The notes beneath the pieces were generated by a model. That model saw nothing but the letters and a program-made list of their open reading frames with translations. It did not search any database and was not told where the DNA came from. The position numbers and the translations under genes were made by a program. DNA of 5,749 bases from an uncultured Kangiella sp. (GTDB lineage: Bacteria > Pseudomonadota > Gammaproteobacteria > Enterobacterales > DSM-103792): NCBI GenBank assembly GCA_946480585.1, contig CAMLKQ010000149.1:1-5749 (forward strand). The letters are read 5' to 3'. Positions 1-5,564 of this stretch are shown here, piece after piece (the stretch's first letter is position 1; each line of letters starts with the position of its first letter).

Positions 1-3000
1 TTTCAGCCGGCTCTCGGCCACTTTTTCCGGTTGCAGTTCGCAGACCCGATGGCCGTGGCCAAAGCCCTTGACCACGATCTCCTGCAGCGGCTCAAACGGA
101 TACCGCTCACGGGTCAGCGCATAGACCGGGTAGCTGACCAGCAGCCGACCCGGCGTGCAATGTTGCTGCAACCGGGCAGCAAGATTGACGCCGCTGCCGA
201 CCGCCCGATAAGCCAGCACTTGACCGGAACCGAAATTGCCGACGGTCGCGAAATCCTGATGGATGCCGATGCGCAGATTGATGTTGTGGTCGATGCCGGC
301 ATCGAGCCAGCTCTTCTGCAAGCGCAGCATCTCGCGCTGCATCGCCACCGCCAGCGCCACCGCCCGTTCCGCCTGCACTTCCTTGTCCATCAACTCCGGC
401 GCACCGAACAGCACCACCAAACCGTCGCCGAGCAGCTCATTCAAGGTGCCGCCGAATTTTTCGACCAGCGCGCCCATGCCACCGAGGAATTGGTTCAGCA
501 ACTCGGTGATGATTTCCGGTTCAAAGCGGTCGGTCAGCGCGGTGAATTCGACCAGATCGGCAAACAGCACGGTCAGGCGCCGGCGTTCGGCCTGCAATTG
601 CTTTGCATCCGGGTCGGCCAGCAGTTTTTGCACCAGCGGCGGCGGGAAGTAACGCGCCAGCCGGTTGACCGTTTCCTGTACCACACGCGCCTGTTCGCGT
701 TCGCGGCGGGCGGCGTTGATCTCGTGCAAAGCAAGCAGGTTTTTCACCCGCGCCACCAATTCGCTGCGCTCGACCGGTTTGCCGATGTAATCGTTGGCGC
801 CGGCAGCGAGGCCGGTGGCGACATCTTCTGGCCGGTTGCGCGCTGACAACATCAGGATCGGCAATTCCTGTTGGCTGAAGGTTTCCCGGACGCGCCGGGC
901 GACGTCGAAACCGGACAGCTTTGGCATCATCACGTCGAGGATCAGCAAGCTGAAATTCTGTTCGGCGAGCGCATCGATAGCCGCTTGGCCATCACCGACC
1001 GTGACCACGTTGTAGCCTTGCATCGCCAGACAGTCGGCGACCACCTGGCAATTCAGCGGTTCGTCATCGGCGACCAGAATGGTCGCGGCATTGCCGAGCA
1101 TTGGCACCGGTGTCGGCTTGCGCAGCGGCAGCAATTTGCCCGGCGCCGGCGCTTCGGTCCGTGCTTTCTTGACCTGTGTGCCCGCTACCGCCAGCGGCAG
1201 GGTAAAGGTGAACTGCGAGCCACTGCCTTCCTGCGAGTGCACGGTGACCGTGCCACCGTGCAAATCGACCAGCTTCTTCACCACGGCAAGGCCAAGACCG
1301 GTGCCGCCATGACGACGGGTGTTGGCTTCGGCGACCTGCTCGAAGGGCAGGAAAATGCGTTCGATCTGATCGGCCGCGATACCAATGCCGGAATCAGCGA
1401 CCTGAATTTCCGCCATCTGATCGACAACCCGCGCCGTCACCGTGACATGGCCTTGCGCGGTAAATTTGATCGCGTTGCCGATCAGGTTGTGCAGGATCTG
1501 CTCAAGCCGGTTTTCATCGGCATCAAGCGGCGGAAAATCGGCCGGTACGGCATTGACCAGCGCCAGATCCTTGTCGCCAGCAAGCGGCCGCGACAAAGCC
1601 AGCACCACGGCCACCGACGATTGCAAATCGGTCGGTGCCCGTTCGAGCGCGACGCTGCCGTGTGACAGCTTTTTGAAATCGAGAATTTCGTTGACCAGAT
1701 GCGCGAGACGGCGGCCACTGTCGGCGATCAGTGCCAAGTGATCGCGGGCGCGGTCATTGAGCTCGCCGGCGACGCCATCACGCAGCGATTCCGCCACGCC
1801 GATGATGCCGTTCAGTGGCGTGCGCAATTCGTGCGAGGTGTTGGCGAGGAATTCGTCCTTCAGCTGATCGATGCGACGCAGCTGATCGTTGATGCGCTGC
1901 TGCGCTTCCACTTTGCGGCGATGGCTGTGCCACAGCCACCAACCGGCCAGCAGCAGCAGTCCGGCATAGCCAACGTAGCTGTACCAGCGGGCAAACCACG
2001 GCGCCTGAATAAAAAAGCGCAGCTGGGCCGGACTGGTGCTCCAGATGCCATCGGCATTGGCGTTGCGCACCTCGAACACATAATGGCCGGGGTCGAGATT
2101 GGTCAGTCGCAATTCATTGCGGTTGCCATTGCTGACCCAGTCGTTCTGTAAACCGCTCAGCCGCCAGACAAACTGGTTCTTGTGCGGATCGCGGTAATCA
2201 AGCGCGGTAAAGCGCAGATGGACATCGTTCTGGTTGGCCGACAGTTGCCACTCGCCGGCATCAAGCTGCAGCGCACTGTCATCCGGATTGCGTACGTCAA
2301 AACTGGTGATCAACGTGCCAACGGCGCTGGTGGTGCTGCGCAGCGCGCGTGGATCAACCACGCCAATGCCGGTGGTGCCGCCAAACCAGAGTCGGCCGTC
2401 GCTGGTCTTGACGGCGGCGAGGCTGTTGAATTCATTGCCGGGCAGGCCGTCGCTCTGATCAAAGCGGCGGAACTGGTTGCTGACTGGATCAAATTCGGCC
2501 AGACCGGCATTGGTGCTGAGCCAGAGTTTGCCTTGGTTGTCCGGCTGAATGGCGTAGATCACGCTGTTCGGCAAACCATCGGCAACAAACCAGGAATCAA
2601 AGCGTTCGACACCGGCGCGGCGATCACTGGCGCGCCAGCGATTCAAACCGTTCTGGGTGCCGATCCACAGATCGCCATTTGGCTCCAGATAAAGCGCGCG
2701 CACGACATCATTCGACAGGCTGGTCGGGTCCTCGTCGCGATGCACGAAACTGCGCACCGCGCGGGTGTCGTAATCAAGGCGCTGCAAGCCGGCGCCTTGT
2801 GTGCCGAAAAACAGCTGGCCGTCGACCTCCTTCATCACCCGCACCAGCGCGCGCGGAAAACCTTCTTCATTGACCGGAAAACTGCGCAGCACTTCCAGCC
2901 GATCCGGATCTATCTCAATGACACCTTCACCAGCACCGACCCAGATCCGGCCTTTGCTGTCCTCGTCGATCAGAAAAATCCGGTAGCTGCTGAGCTTGCC

Positions 3001-4398
3001 GCGACTCATGGCCGGATGGCTGATGATTTCGGTGCGGAAGGTGGCCGGGTCAAACACCGCCAATTCGCCGGTGGTGCTGCCAAGCCAAAGCCGGCGTTGC
3101 CGATCGACGCTGATCGCCTGAATGCGCGGTGGAAACACACTGCCGTCGCGATCACTGAAGTTGACGTAATGCACCACTTCGCCGGTGCGCGGATCGATGT
3201 GGTCAAGGCCGGACAGCGTTGCGGCCCAGAGTTTGTCGTCGGCATCGCGCTGCAATTGCCAGACGAACGGGTCGGCCAGTGAGTTCGGTTGATACGGCGA
3301 GTGGATGATGCGGCCAATGGCACTGCGTTCCGGGTGCGTGGTGTTGACGCCGCCACCGAGCGTGCCAATCCAGAGCAGGCCGGTGCGGTCTTCGTGCAGG
3401 GCGTCGATTTCATCAAAGCTGATGCTGTGCGGATCGGCGCTGTTGCGACGAAACACCTCAAAGCCGGAGCCGTCCGGCAGCAGCCGCGCCAGCCCGCCGC
3501 CTTCGGTGCCTATCCACAAACGGCCACCGCGATCGCGCAGCAATTCGCGCACGGCATTGCTCGGCAGGCTCATCGGCTCGTGTGGGTCATAGCGGAAGTG
3601 GCGGAACTGTTTGCTGTTCGGTGCCAGATAAAACAAGCCATTCGCCATGGTGCCGGCCCAGAGGCCGCCGTCGGCGTCGCTCCACAGCGCAGTGATCTGT
3701 TGCGGCACCGGACCGCTGCGACTGGTCAGTGGAAAATGCTGAACGCTGTCATCACCCGGGTCGAGCAGGGCAAGCGTATTGGCGCCGATCCAGAGTTTGC
3801 CGTCCGGTGCCGACGCAAACGCATTGACGAAGCCGGACGGAATGCTGTCGCGATCGAGCGGGTTGTGCTGGTAGTGGACGAAGCTGTCGCTGTCTGGCTG
3901 ATACAAATCAACGCCGCGCGGCGAGCCAATCCACAGCCGGTGCTGCGGATCGCGATAGAGGCTGTTGATCAGCCGATGGCCGATGCTGCCCGGCTGATCC
4001 GATGGCAGATAGCGAATCAATTGCTGGCGATCGGCGCTGAACCGGTTCAGACCGTTCTGGGTGCCGACCCAGAGCTGGCCGTCGCGGTCTTCCAGCAGCG
4101 CCAGCACCATGTTGTCGGTCAGCGAGTCAGCGACTCGCGGGTCACTGCGGTAACTGCGGAATTGATAGCCGTCGTAGCGTTGCAGGCCGTCATGGGTGCC
4201 GAGCCAGACATAGCCTTCGCGGTCCTGGACGATGCTGGTGACCGAGTTCTGTGGCAGGCCGGCCCGGCTGTCGAGGTGGCGGAACGCGACCGTTTCCACC
4301 GCCGCGGCCGGCAAGGCCAGCAACCACAGCAGACCGGCAGCGAGTCGATGCCGGTGGCGGGCAGGGGAAACAGCGGTGGCAGCAGACAGCAACGGCAT
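1..4398 (-). CDS. Hybrid two-component sensor with double beta-propeller, histidine kinase, receiver and class III nucleotide cyclase output (3' end outside window)
   Basis: This is an unbroken minus-strand frame of 1466 codons with no stop before the left edge. It encodes an inner-membrane sensor that should bind a periplasmic ligand, autophosphorylate, pass phosphate to its own receiver and control a cytoplasmic cyclase. Domain order by residue is: signal peptide 1-33, fourteen Reg_prop blades about 40-690, Y_Y_Y about 725-786, transmembrane helix 806-823, signalling helix 824-845, HisKA/HATPase about 846-1068, receiver about 1105-1222, linker to 1271, cyclase about 1272-1456. The ATG at 4398 is chosen because AGGA lies 9 bases upstream (4408-4411) and an in-frame stop follows at 4429-4431. 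The sensor and kinase half resembles the hybrid two-component systems of Bacteroidetes, but a cyclase stands where those carry an AraC domain. The cyclase core is nearly finished at the edge, so few residues or one further domain may be missing. The ligand is unknown. Confidence 0.95.
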   Translation of the reverse strand, partial: MPLLSAATAVSPARHRHRLAAGLLWLLALPAAAVETVAFRHLDSRAGLPQNSVTSIVQDREGYVWLGTHDGLQRYDGYQFRSYRSDPRVADSLTDNMVLALLEDRDGQLWVGTQNGLNRFSADRQQLIRYLPSDQPGSIGHRLINSLYRDPQHRLWIGSPRGVDLYQPDSDSFVHYQHNPLDRDSIPSGFVNAFASAPDGKLWIGANTLALLDPGDDSVQHFPLTSRSGPVPQQITALWSDADGGLWAGTMANGLFYLAPNSKQFRHFRYDPHEPMSLPSNAVRELLRDRGGRLWIGTEGGGLARLLPDGSGFEVFRRNSADPHSISFDEIDALHEDRTGLLWIGTLGGGVNTTHPERSAIGRIIHSPYQPNSLADPFVWQLQRDADDKLWAATLSGLDHIDPRTGEVVHYVNFSDRDGSVFPPRIQAISVDRQRRLWLGSTTGELAVFDPATFRTEIISHPAMSRGKLSSYRIFLIDEDSKGRIWVGAGEGVIEIDPDRLEVLRSFPVNEEGFPRALVRVMKEVDGQLFFGTQGAGLQRLDYDTRAVRSFVHRDEDPTSLSNDVVRALYLEPNGDLWIGTQNGLNRWRASDRRAGVERFDSWFVADGLPNSVIYAIQPDNQGKLWLSTNAGLAEFDPVSNQFRRFDQSDGLPGNEFNSLAAVKTSDGRLWFGGTTGIGVVDPRALRSTTSAVGTLITSFDVRNPDDSALQLDAGEWQLSANQNDVHLRFTALDYRDPHKNQFVWRLSGLQNDWVSNGNRNELRLTNLDPGHYVFEVRNANADGIWSTSPAQLRFFIQAPWFARWYSYVGYAGLLLLAGWWLWHSHRRKVEAQQRINDQLRRIDQLKDEFLANTSHELRTPLNGIIGVAESLRDGVAGELNDRARDHLALIADSGRRLAHLVNEILDFKKLSHGSVALERAPTDLQSSVAVVLALSRPLAGDKDLALVNAVPADFPPLDADENRLEQILHNLIGNAIKFTAQGHVTVTARVVDQMAEIQVADSGIGIAADQIERIFLPFEQVAEANTRRHGGTGLGLAVVKKLVDLHGGTVTVHSQEGSGSQFTFTLPLAVAGTQVKKARTEAPAPGKLLPLRKPTPVPMLGNAATILVADDEPLNCQVVADCLAMQGYNVVTVGDGQAAIDALAEQNFSLLILDVMMPKLSGFDVARRVRETFSQQELPILMLSARNRPEDVATGLAAGANDYIGKPVERSELVARVKNLLALHEINAARREREQARVVQETVNRLARYFPPPLVQKLLADPDAKQLQAERRRLTVLFADLVEFTALTDRFEPEIITELLNQFLGGMGALVEKFGGTLNELLGDGLVVLFGAPELMDKEVQAERAVALAVAMQREMLRLQKSWLDAGIDHNINLRIGIHQDFATVGNFGSGQVLAYRAVGSGVNLAARLQQHCTPGRLLVSYPVYALTRERYPFEPLQEIVVKGFGHGHRVCELQPEKVAESRLK
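31..585 (-). other. Class III adenylate/guanylate cyclase catalytic domain with unusual purine-selecting residues
   Basis: Residues about 1272-1456 match the class III cyclase homology domain. The opening motif RRRLTVLFADLVEFT carries the first metal aspartate (Asp1281). LLGDGLVVLFGAPE carries the second (Asp1325). GVNLAARL gives the transition-state Asn1405 and Arg1409. By alignment with mammalian and bacterial cyclases, the position that is Lys in adenylate cyclases is Glu1321, as in guanylate cyclases. The Asp/Thr position is Arg1398, and the usual GD after it is GS (Ser1402). Homodimers would form two active sites. The domain closes with the usual VKG-type strand near residues 1443-1456. 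Cyclase activity is likely; whether ATP or GTP is the substrate is open. Confidence 0.9.
733..1086 (-). other. Receiver (response regulator) domain
   Basis: Residues about 1105-1222 form a CheY-like receiver. The acidic pair is Asp1111-Asp1112, the phospho-acceptor is Asp1155 in ILDVMMP (934-936), the switch residue is Ser1185 in MLSAR, and the conserved lysine is Lys1207 in GKPV. All are intact, so it should accept phosphate from His856 within the dimer. It is followed by a charged helix and an RYFPPPLVQKLL segment (1249-1260). The latter resembles the conserved helix that precedes many bacterial class III cyclase domains and probably transmits the receiver state to the cyclase dimer. Confidence 0.95.
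1195..1863 (-). other. HisKA and HATPase_c histidine kinase core
   Basis: The H-box reads FLANTSHELRTPLNGI, with the phosphorylated histidine at residue 856 (1831-1833). The ATP-binding domain carries an N-box (HNLIGNAIKF, residues 970-979), a G1-box (DSGIG from Asp1002), an F-box (FLPFEQ, 1016-1021) and a G2-box (GGTGLGL from Gly1031). All the residues expected of an active HPK1-type kinase are present, so nothing suggests a pseudokinase. The core passes through a Pro- and basic-rich linker (about 1068-1104) straight into the receiver domain. Confidence 0.95.
1864..2226 (-). other. Y_Y_Y domain, transmembrane helix and signalling helix
   Basis: Residues about 725-786 form the Y_Y_Y immunoglobulin-like domain that follows Reg_prop propellers. 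Visible hallmarks are FTALDYRDP, the WRLSGLQNDW segment and LDPGHYVFEVRNANADGIW. A juxtamembrane stretch ending APWFARWY leads into the only internal hydrophobic helix, residues 806-823 (GLLLLAGWWLW at its core). A basic patch, HSHRRK, follows on the cytoplasmic side. Residues about 827-846 are a charged, heptad-like signalling helix (RRKVEAQQRINDQLRRIDQL) joining directly to HisKA. The layout implies that movement of the periplasmic domain is passed through one helix per subunit of a dimer. Confidence 0.9.
2329..4281 (-). repeat. Fourteen tandem Reg_prop beta-propeller blades (two seven-bladed propellers)
   Basis: A blade motif of the form (G)-x-L-W-(I/V/L)-G-T-x-x-G-(L/V) recurs every 44 to 48 residues. 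Its tryptophan falls at residues 65, 110, 156, 203, 247, 295, 343, 391, 438, 486, 578, 626 and 671, and Phe530 takes its place in blade 11. Fourteen blades at this spacing match the two seven-bladed propellers seen in the periplasmic sensors of hybrid two-component systems, where the ligand usually sits at the propeller interface or face. Most blades begin with a segment like SLPSNAV or DGLPGNEFNS, the usual Reg_prop lead-in. Blade 8 (WAAT) and blade 13 (WLST) lose the glycine. The blades differ at DNA level, so this is an old protein repeat and not a recent duplication. Confidence 0.93.
4300..4398 (-). other. Signal peptide of the sensor protein
   Basis: Residues 1-33 have a basic n-region (Arg/His cluster at 14-18), a hydrophobic core rich in Leu, Ala and Trp at 19-29, and Pro30 followed by Ala31-Ala32-Ala33, a good AxA signal peptidase I site before Val34. 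This places the propellers in the periplasm. It fits a topology with a single later transmembrane helix. The segment could instead stay uncleaved as an anchor. Confidence 0.75.
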
Positions 4399-4407
4399 GA
4401 CAAAACA

Positions 4408-4411
4408 TCCT
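4408..4411 (-). promoter_or_regulatory. Ribosome binding site of the sensor-cyclase gene
   Basis: On the minus strand AGGA lies 9 bases before the ATG at 4398. There is no other ATG, GTG or TTG in frame between that ATG and the upstream stop at 4429-4431, so this site fixes the start. Confidence 0.6.
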
Positions 4412-4425
4412 GAAACGATGGTCTG

Positions 4426-4454
4426 ATCCTAGGCCAGCGCCAGCGGTGACCCAA
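4426..4454 (-). promoter_or_regulatory. Candidate sigma70-type promoter for the sensor-cyclase gene
   Basis: On the minus strand TTGGGT (4449-4454) and TAGGAT (4426-4431) are separated by 17 bases. They match 3 of 6 and 4 of 6 consensus positions. Transcription would start near 4419, giving a leader of about 20 bases that just includes the AGGA site. The spacing is ideal but the hexamers are weak, so this is only a candidate. Confidence 0.3.
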
Positions 4455-4458
4455 GCAG

Positions 4459-4490
4459 ATTCGTGCCGTTATTGGTATTTGCTTACGAAT
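4459..4490. repeat. Spaced inverted repeat in the divergent intergenic region
   Basis: ATTCGT (4459-4464) and ACGAAT (4485-4490) are perfect inverted 6-base arms separated by 20 bases. They flank the only AT-rich patch of the intergenic region. The arm centres lie 26 bases apart. The repeat sits just upstream of the candidate -35 of the minus-strand gene. It could be a regulator site, but arms of this length also occur by chance. Confidence 0.3.
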
Positions 4491-4505
4491 TTGGCCATTG
4501 CGTAC

Positions 4506-4532
4506 TGGCGCACAGCTCGGCAATTTGGCGCA
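4506..4532. repeat. Pair of TGGCGCA direct repeats
   Basis: TGGCGCA occurs at 4506-4512 and again at 4526-4532, a step of 20 bases or about two helical turns. Each copy is followed shortly by TCGG. The pair lies between the two divergent genes and could be a binding site for a dimeric activator, though no known regulator is recognised. Confidence 0.25.
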
Positions 4533-4543
4533 GGTCGGTGCTG

Positions 4544-4569
4544 TCGGGTTCCCGATCAGCGCCTATCCT
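4544..4569 (+). promoter_or_regulatory. Candidate operator dyad and -10 element upstream of the HDOD gene
   Basis: TCGGG-TT-CCCGA (4544-4555) is a perfect 5-base dyad. TATCCT (4564-4569) matches 4 of 6 positions of a -10 box and would give a leader of about 25 bases before the ATG at 4601. No good -35 is visible at the right distance, so the promoter might need an activator. The dyad lies where a repressor could block polymerase. Confidence 0.25.
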
Positions 4570-4600
4570 CTGAAATGGGAACCTCAATGCAAGGTGTGGG

Positions 4601-5458
4601 ATGAACCTGAACGAACTGGTCCGCAACGCCGGCCGGCTGTACAGCTTGCCCGATATCTGCCTGCGCCTGCAGGAGCTGATTGCGCGCCAGGCCAGCGTGC
4701 TCGAAATCGCCGATCTGATCGCGCTCGACCCGGCCCTGACCGCGCGTCTGCTGCGGCTTGCCAACAGCTCGTTCTACAACTTCCCGGCCCAGATTGAGTC
4801 GGTGTCGCGGGCGGTTCGCCTGATCGGCACCAACGAGCTGTACAACCTCGCGCTGGCGACCTCGGCGGTGTCGACCTTCCGCAATGTCCCGCGCGAGCTG
4901 ATCGACATGGACAAGTTCTGGGAGCACAGCGTCTACACCGGTCTGGTGGCGCGTGCGCTCGGTCGGCGCAGTGGCTTCCGGCAGGGCGAGCGGCTTTTTG
5001 CCGCCGGTCTGCTGCACAACATCGGCCTGCTGGTGATGCTCGAACAGGCGCCGGATGAATGCGTCACGCTGTTGCAGAAAGCCGAAGGCGTGCCACGGCC
5101 GGATCTGGAGCAGGCGGGTTTCGGTTTCCGCATTGCCGATCTCGGCCATGCCCTGATGACGCTCTGGCAGCTGCCGGTCAGCCTGACCGAAGTCGTGCGC
5201 TACCAGCACGAGCCGGAGCAGGCTGGCGGCGAACGGGTGGCAGCCGCGCTGATCCACGTTGGCATCCACGGCGCACTGCATTTGCAGAACGGTTTTTCCC
5301 CGGACAGCAGCAGCCCGTTCCTGGAGCGGTTGCGGCTGGACCGGTGCCAGCTTGCCAGTGCCGACCCGGTGTTATTGCGCGATGCCCTGACTGCCGCCCG
5401 TGACAGCGCCATGCAGGTGCTCAATATCATTGCGCCCGGTGCGGGCGTGGTTGTCTGA
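4601..5458 (+). CDS. Stand-alone HDOD domain protein
   Basis: This 285-residue protein is almost entirely one HDOD domain, a non-catalytic relative of HD phosphohydrolases used in bacterial signalling. Recognisable parts are LYSLPDICLRLQELI at the N-terminus, the SSFYN...ESVSRAVRLIG core (residues 56-76), WEHS with His109, LLHNIG with His139-Asn140, GHALM with His183 and YQHEP with His203. The HD pair is HN here, so metal-dependent hydrolysis is not expected. It has no signal peptide, no membrane segment, and no receiver or GGDEF partner domain, which suggests a cytoplasmic adaptor or regulatory protein. AAGG ends 6 bases before the ATG, and an in-frame stop at 4571-4573 rules out a longer start. 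It is transcribed away from the sensor-cyclase gene. A shared pathway is possible but rests on position only. Confidence 0.93.
   Translation: MNLNELVRNAGRLYSLPDICLRLQELIARQASVLEIADLIALDPALTARLLRLANSSFYNFPAQIESVSRAVRLIGTNELYNLALATSAVSTFRNVPRELIDMDKFWEHSVYTGLVARALGRRSGFRQGERLFAAGLLHNIGLLVMLEQAPDECVTLLQKAEGVPRPDLEQAGFGFRIADLGHALMTLWQLPVSLTEVVRYQHEPEQAGGERVAAALIHVGIHGALHLQNGFSPDSSSPFLERLRLDRCQLASADPVLLRDALTAARDSAMQVLNIIAPGAGVVV
5433..5447 (+). terminator. Possible terminator hairpin overlapping the end of the HDOD gene
   Basis: CGCCCG-GTG-CGGGCG forms a 6-base GC-only stem with a 3-base loop inside the last codons of the HDOD gene. It is followed by the T-rich but interrupted TGGTTGTCT. The poor T-tract makes an intrinsic terminator uncertain. 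A chance hairpin from GC-rich Ala-Pro-Gly codons is the alternative. Confidence 0.25.
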
Positions 5459-5501
5459 GCCAAAAACACCATTCAGAGCGGCACATGCGTTCCAGCTGAC
5501 G

Positions 5502-5531
5502 ATGACGGCGGCTGGCCGAGCCTGCTAGCCT
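5502..5531 (+). promoter_or_regulatory. Candidate promoter for the glutathione S-transferase gene
   Basis: ATGACG (5502-5507) matches 4 of 6 -35 positions. After 18 bases comes TAGCCT (5526-5531), a weak -10 that has the extended TGn element in front (TGCTAGCCT). Transcription would begin near 5538, about 27 bases before the ATG. This would give the gene its own transcript despite the short gap after the HDOD gene. Confidence 0.3.
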
Positions 5532-5564
5532 GTGCGTTCGTGTTCCGGCCCGGATCCGGCTGCC

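Noticed and set aside
31..2151. Long plus-strand open frames at 31-846, 871-1665 and 1699-2151.
   Set aside because: They are antisense shadows in the same register as the kinase, receiver and cyclase codons. None gives a recognisable protein, while the opposite strand gives clear domains with intact active sites.
2182..4413. Two long plus-strand open frames (2182-3282 and 3289-4413) whose translations repeat a GADPEFA-like motif and look like a repeat protein.
   Set aside because: They lie exactly antisense, codon on codon, to the propeller blades. The repeated motif is the reverse complement of the blade motif LWIGT, and the absence of stops follows from the sense strand rarely using TTA, CTA and TCA codons.
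4446..4461. GGTGA-N6-CAGAT as a possible CRP site upstream of the cyclase gene.
   Set aside because: The left half matches TGTGA at four of five positions, but the right half does not resemble TCACA, so autoregulation through cAMP is not supported.
4119..4523. Minus-strand open frame of 134 codons starting upstream of the sensor gene.
   Set aside because: It overlaps the sensor start in another frame and yields an Arg/Ser/Pro-rich sequence with no domain. The sensor frame explains the region.
4526..4543. TGGCGC...TGCT as a possible sigma54 promoter.
   Set aside because: The GG to GC spacing is one base too long, and the cyclase protein and neighbours give no other sign of sigma54 control.
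4556..5281. Minus-strand open frame of 241 codons.
   Set aside because: It is antisense to the HDOD gene, its translation is compositionally skewed and unrecognisable, and the plus strand encodes a clear HDOD domain.
5550..5559. CCGGATCCGG palindrome just before the GST start.
   Set aside because: It is a ten-base perfect palindrome but leaves no workable hairpin loop, and such GC-rich palindromes are common in this base composition. It is noted only because it overlaps the weak ribosome binding site.
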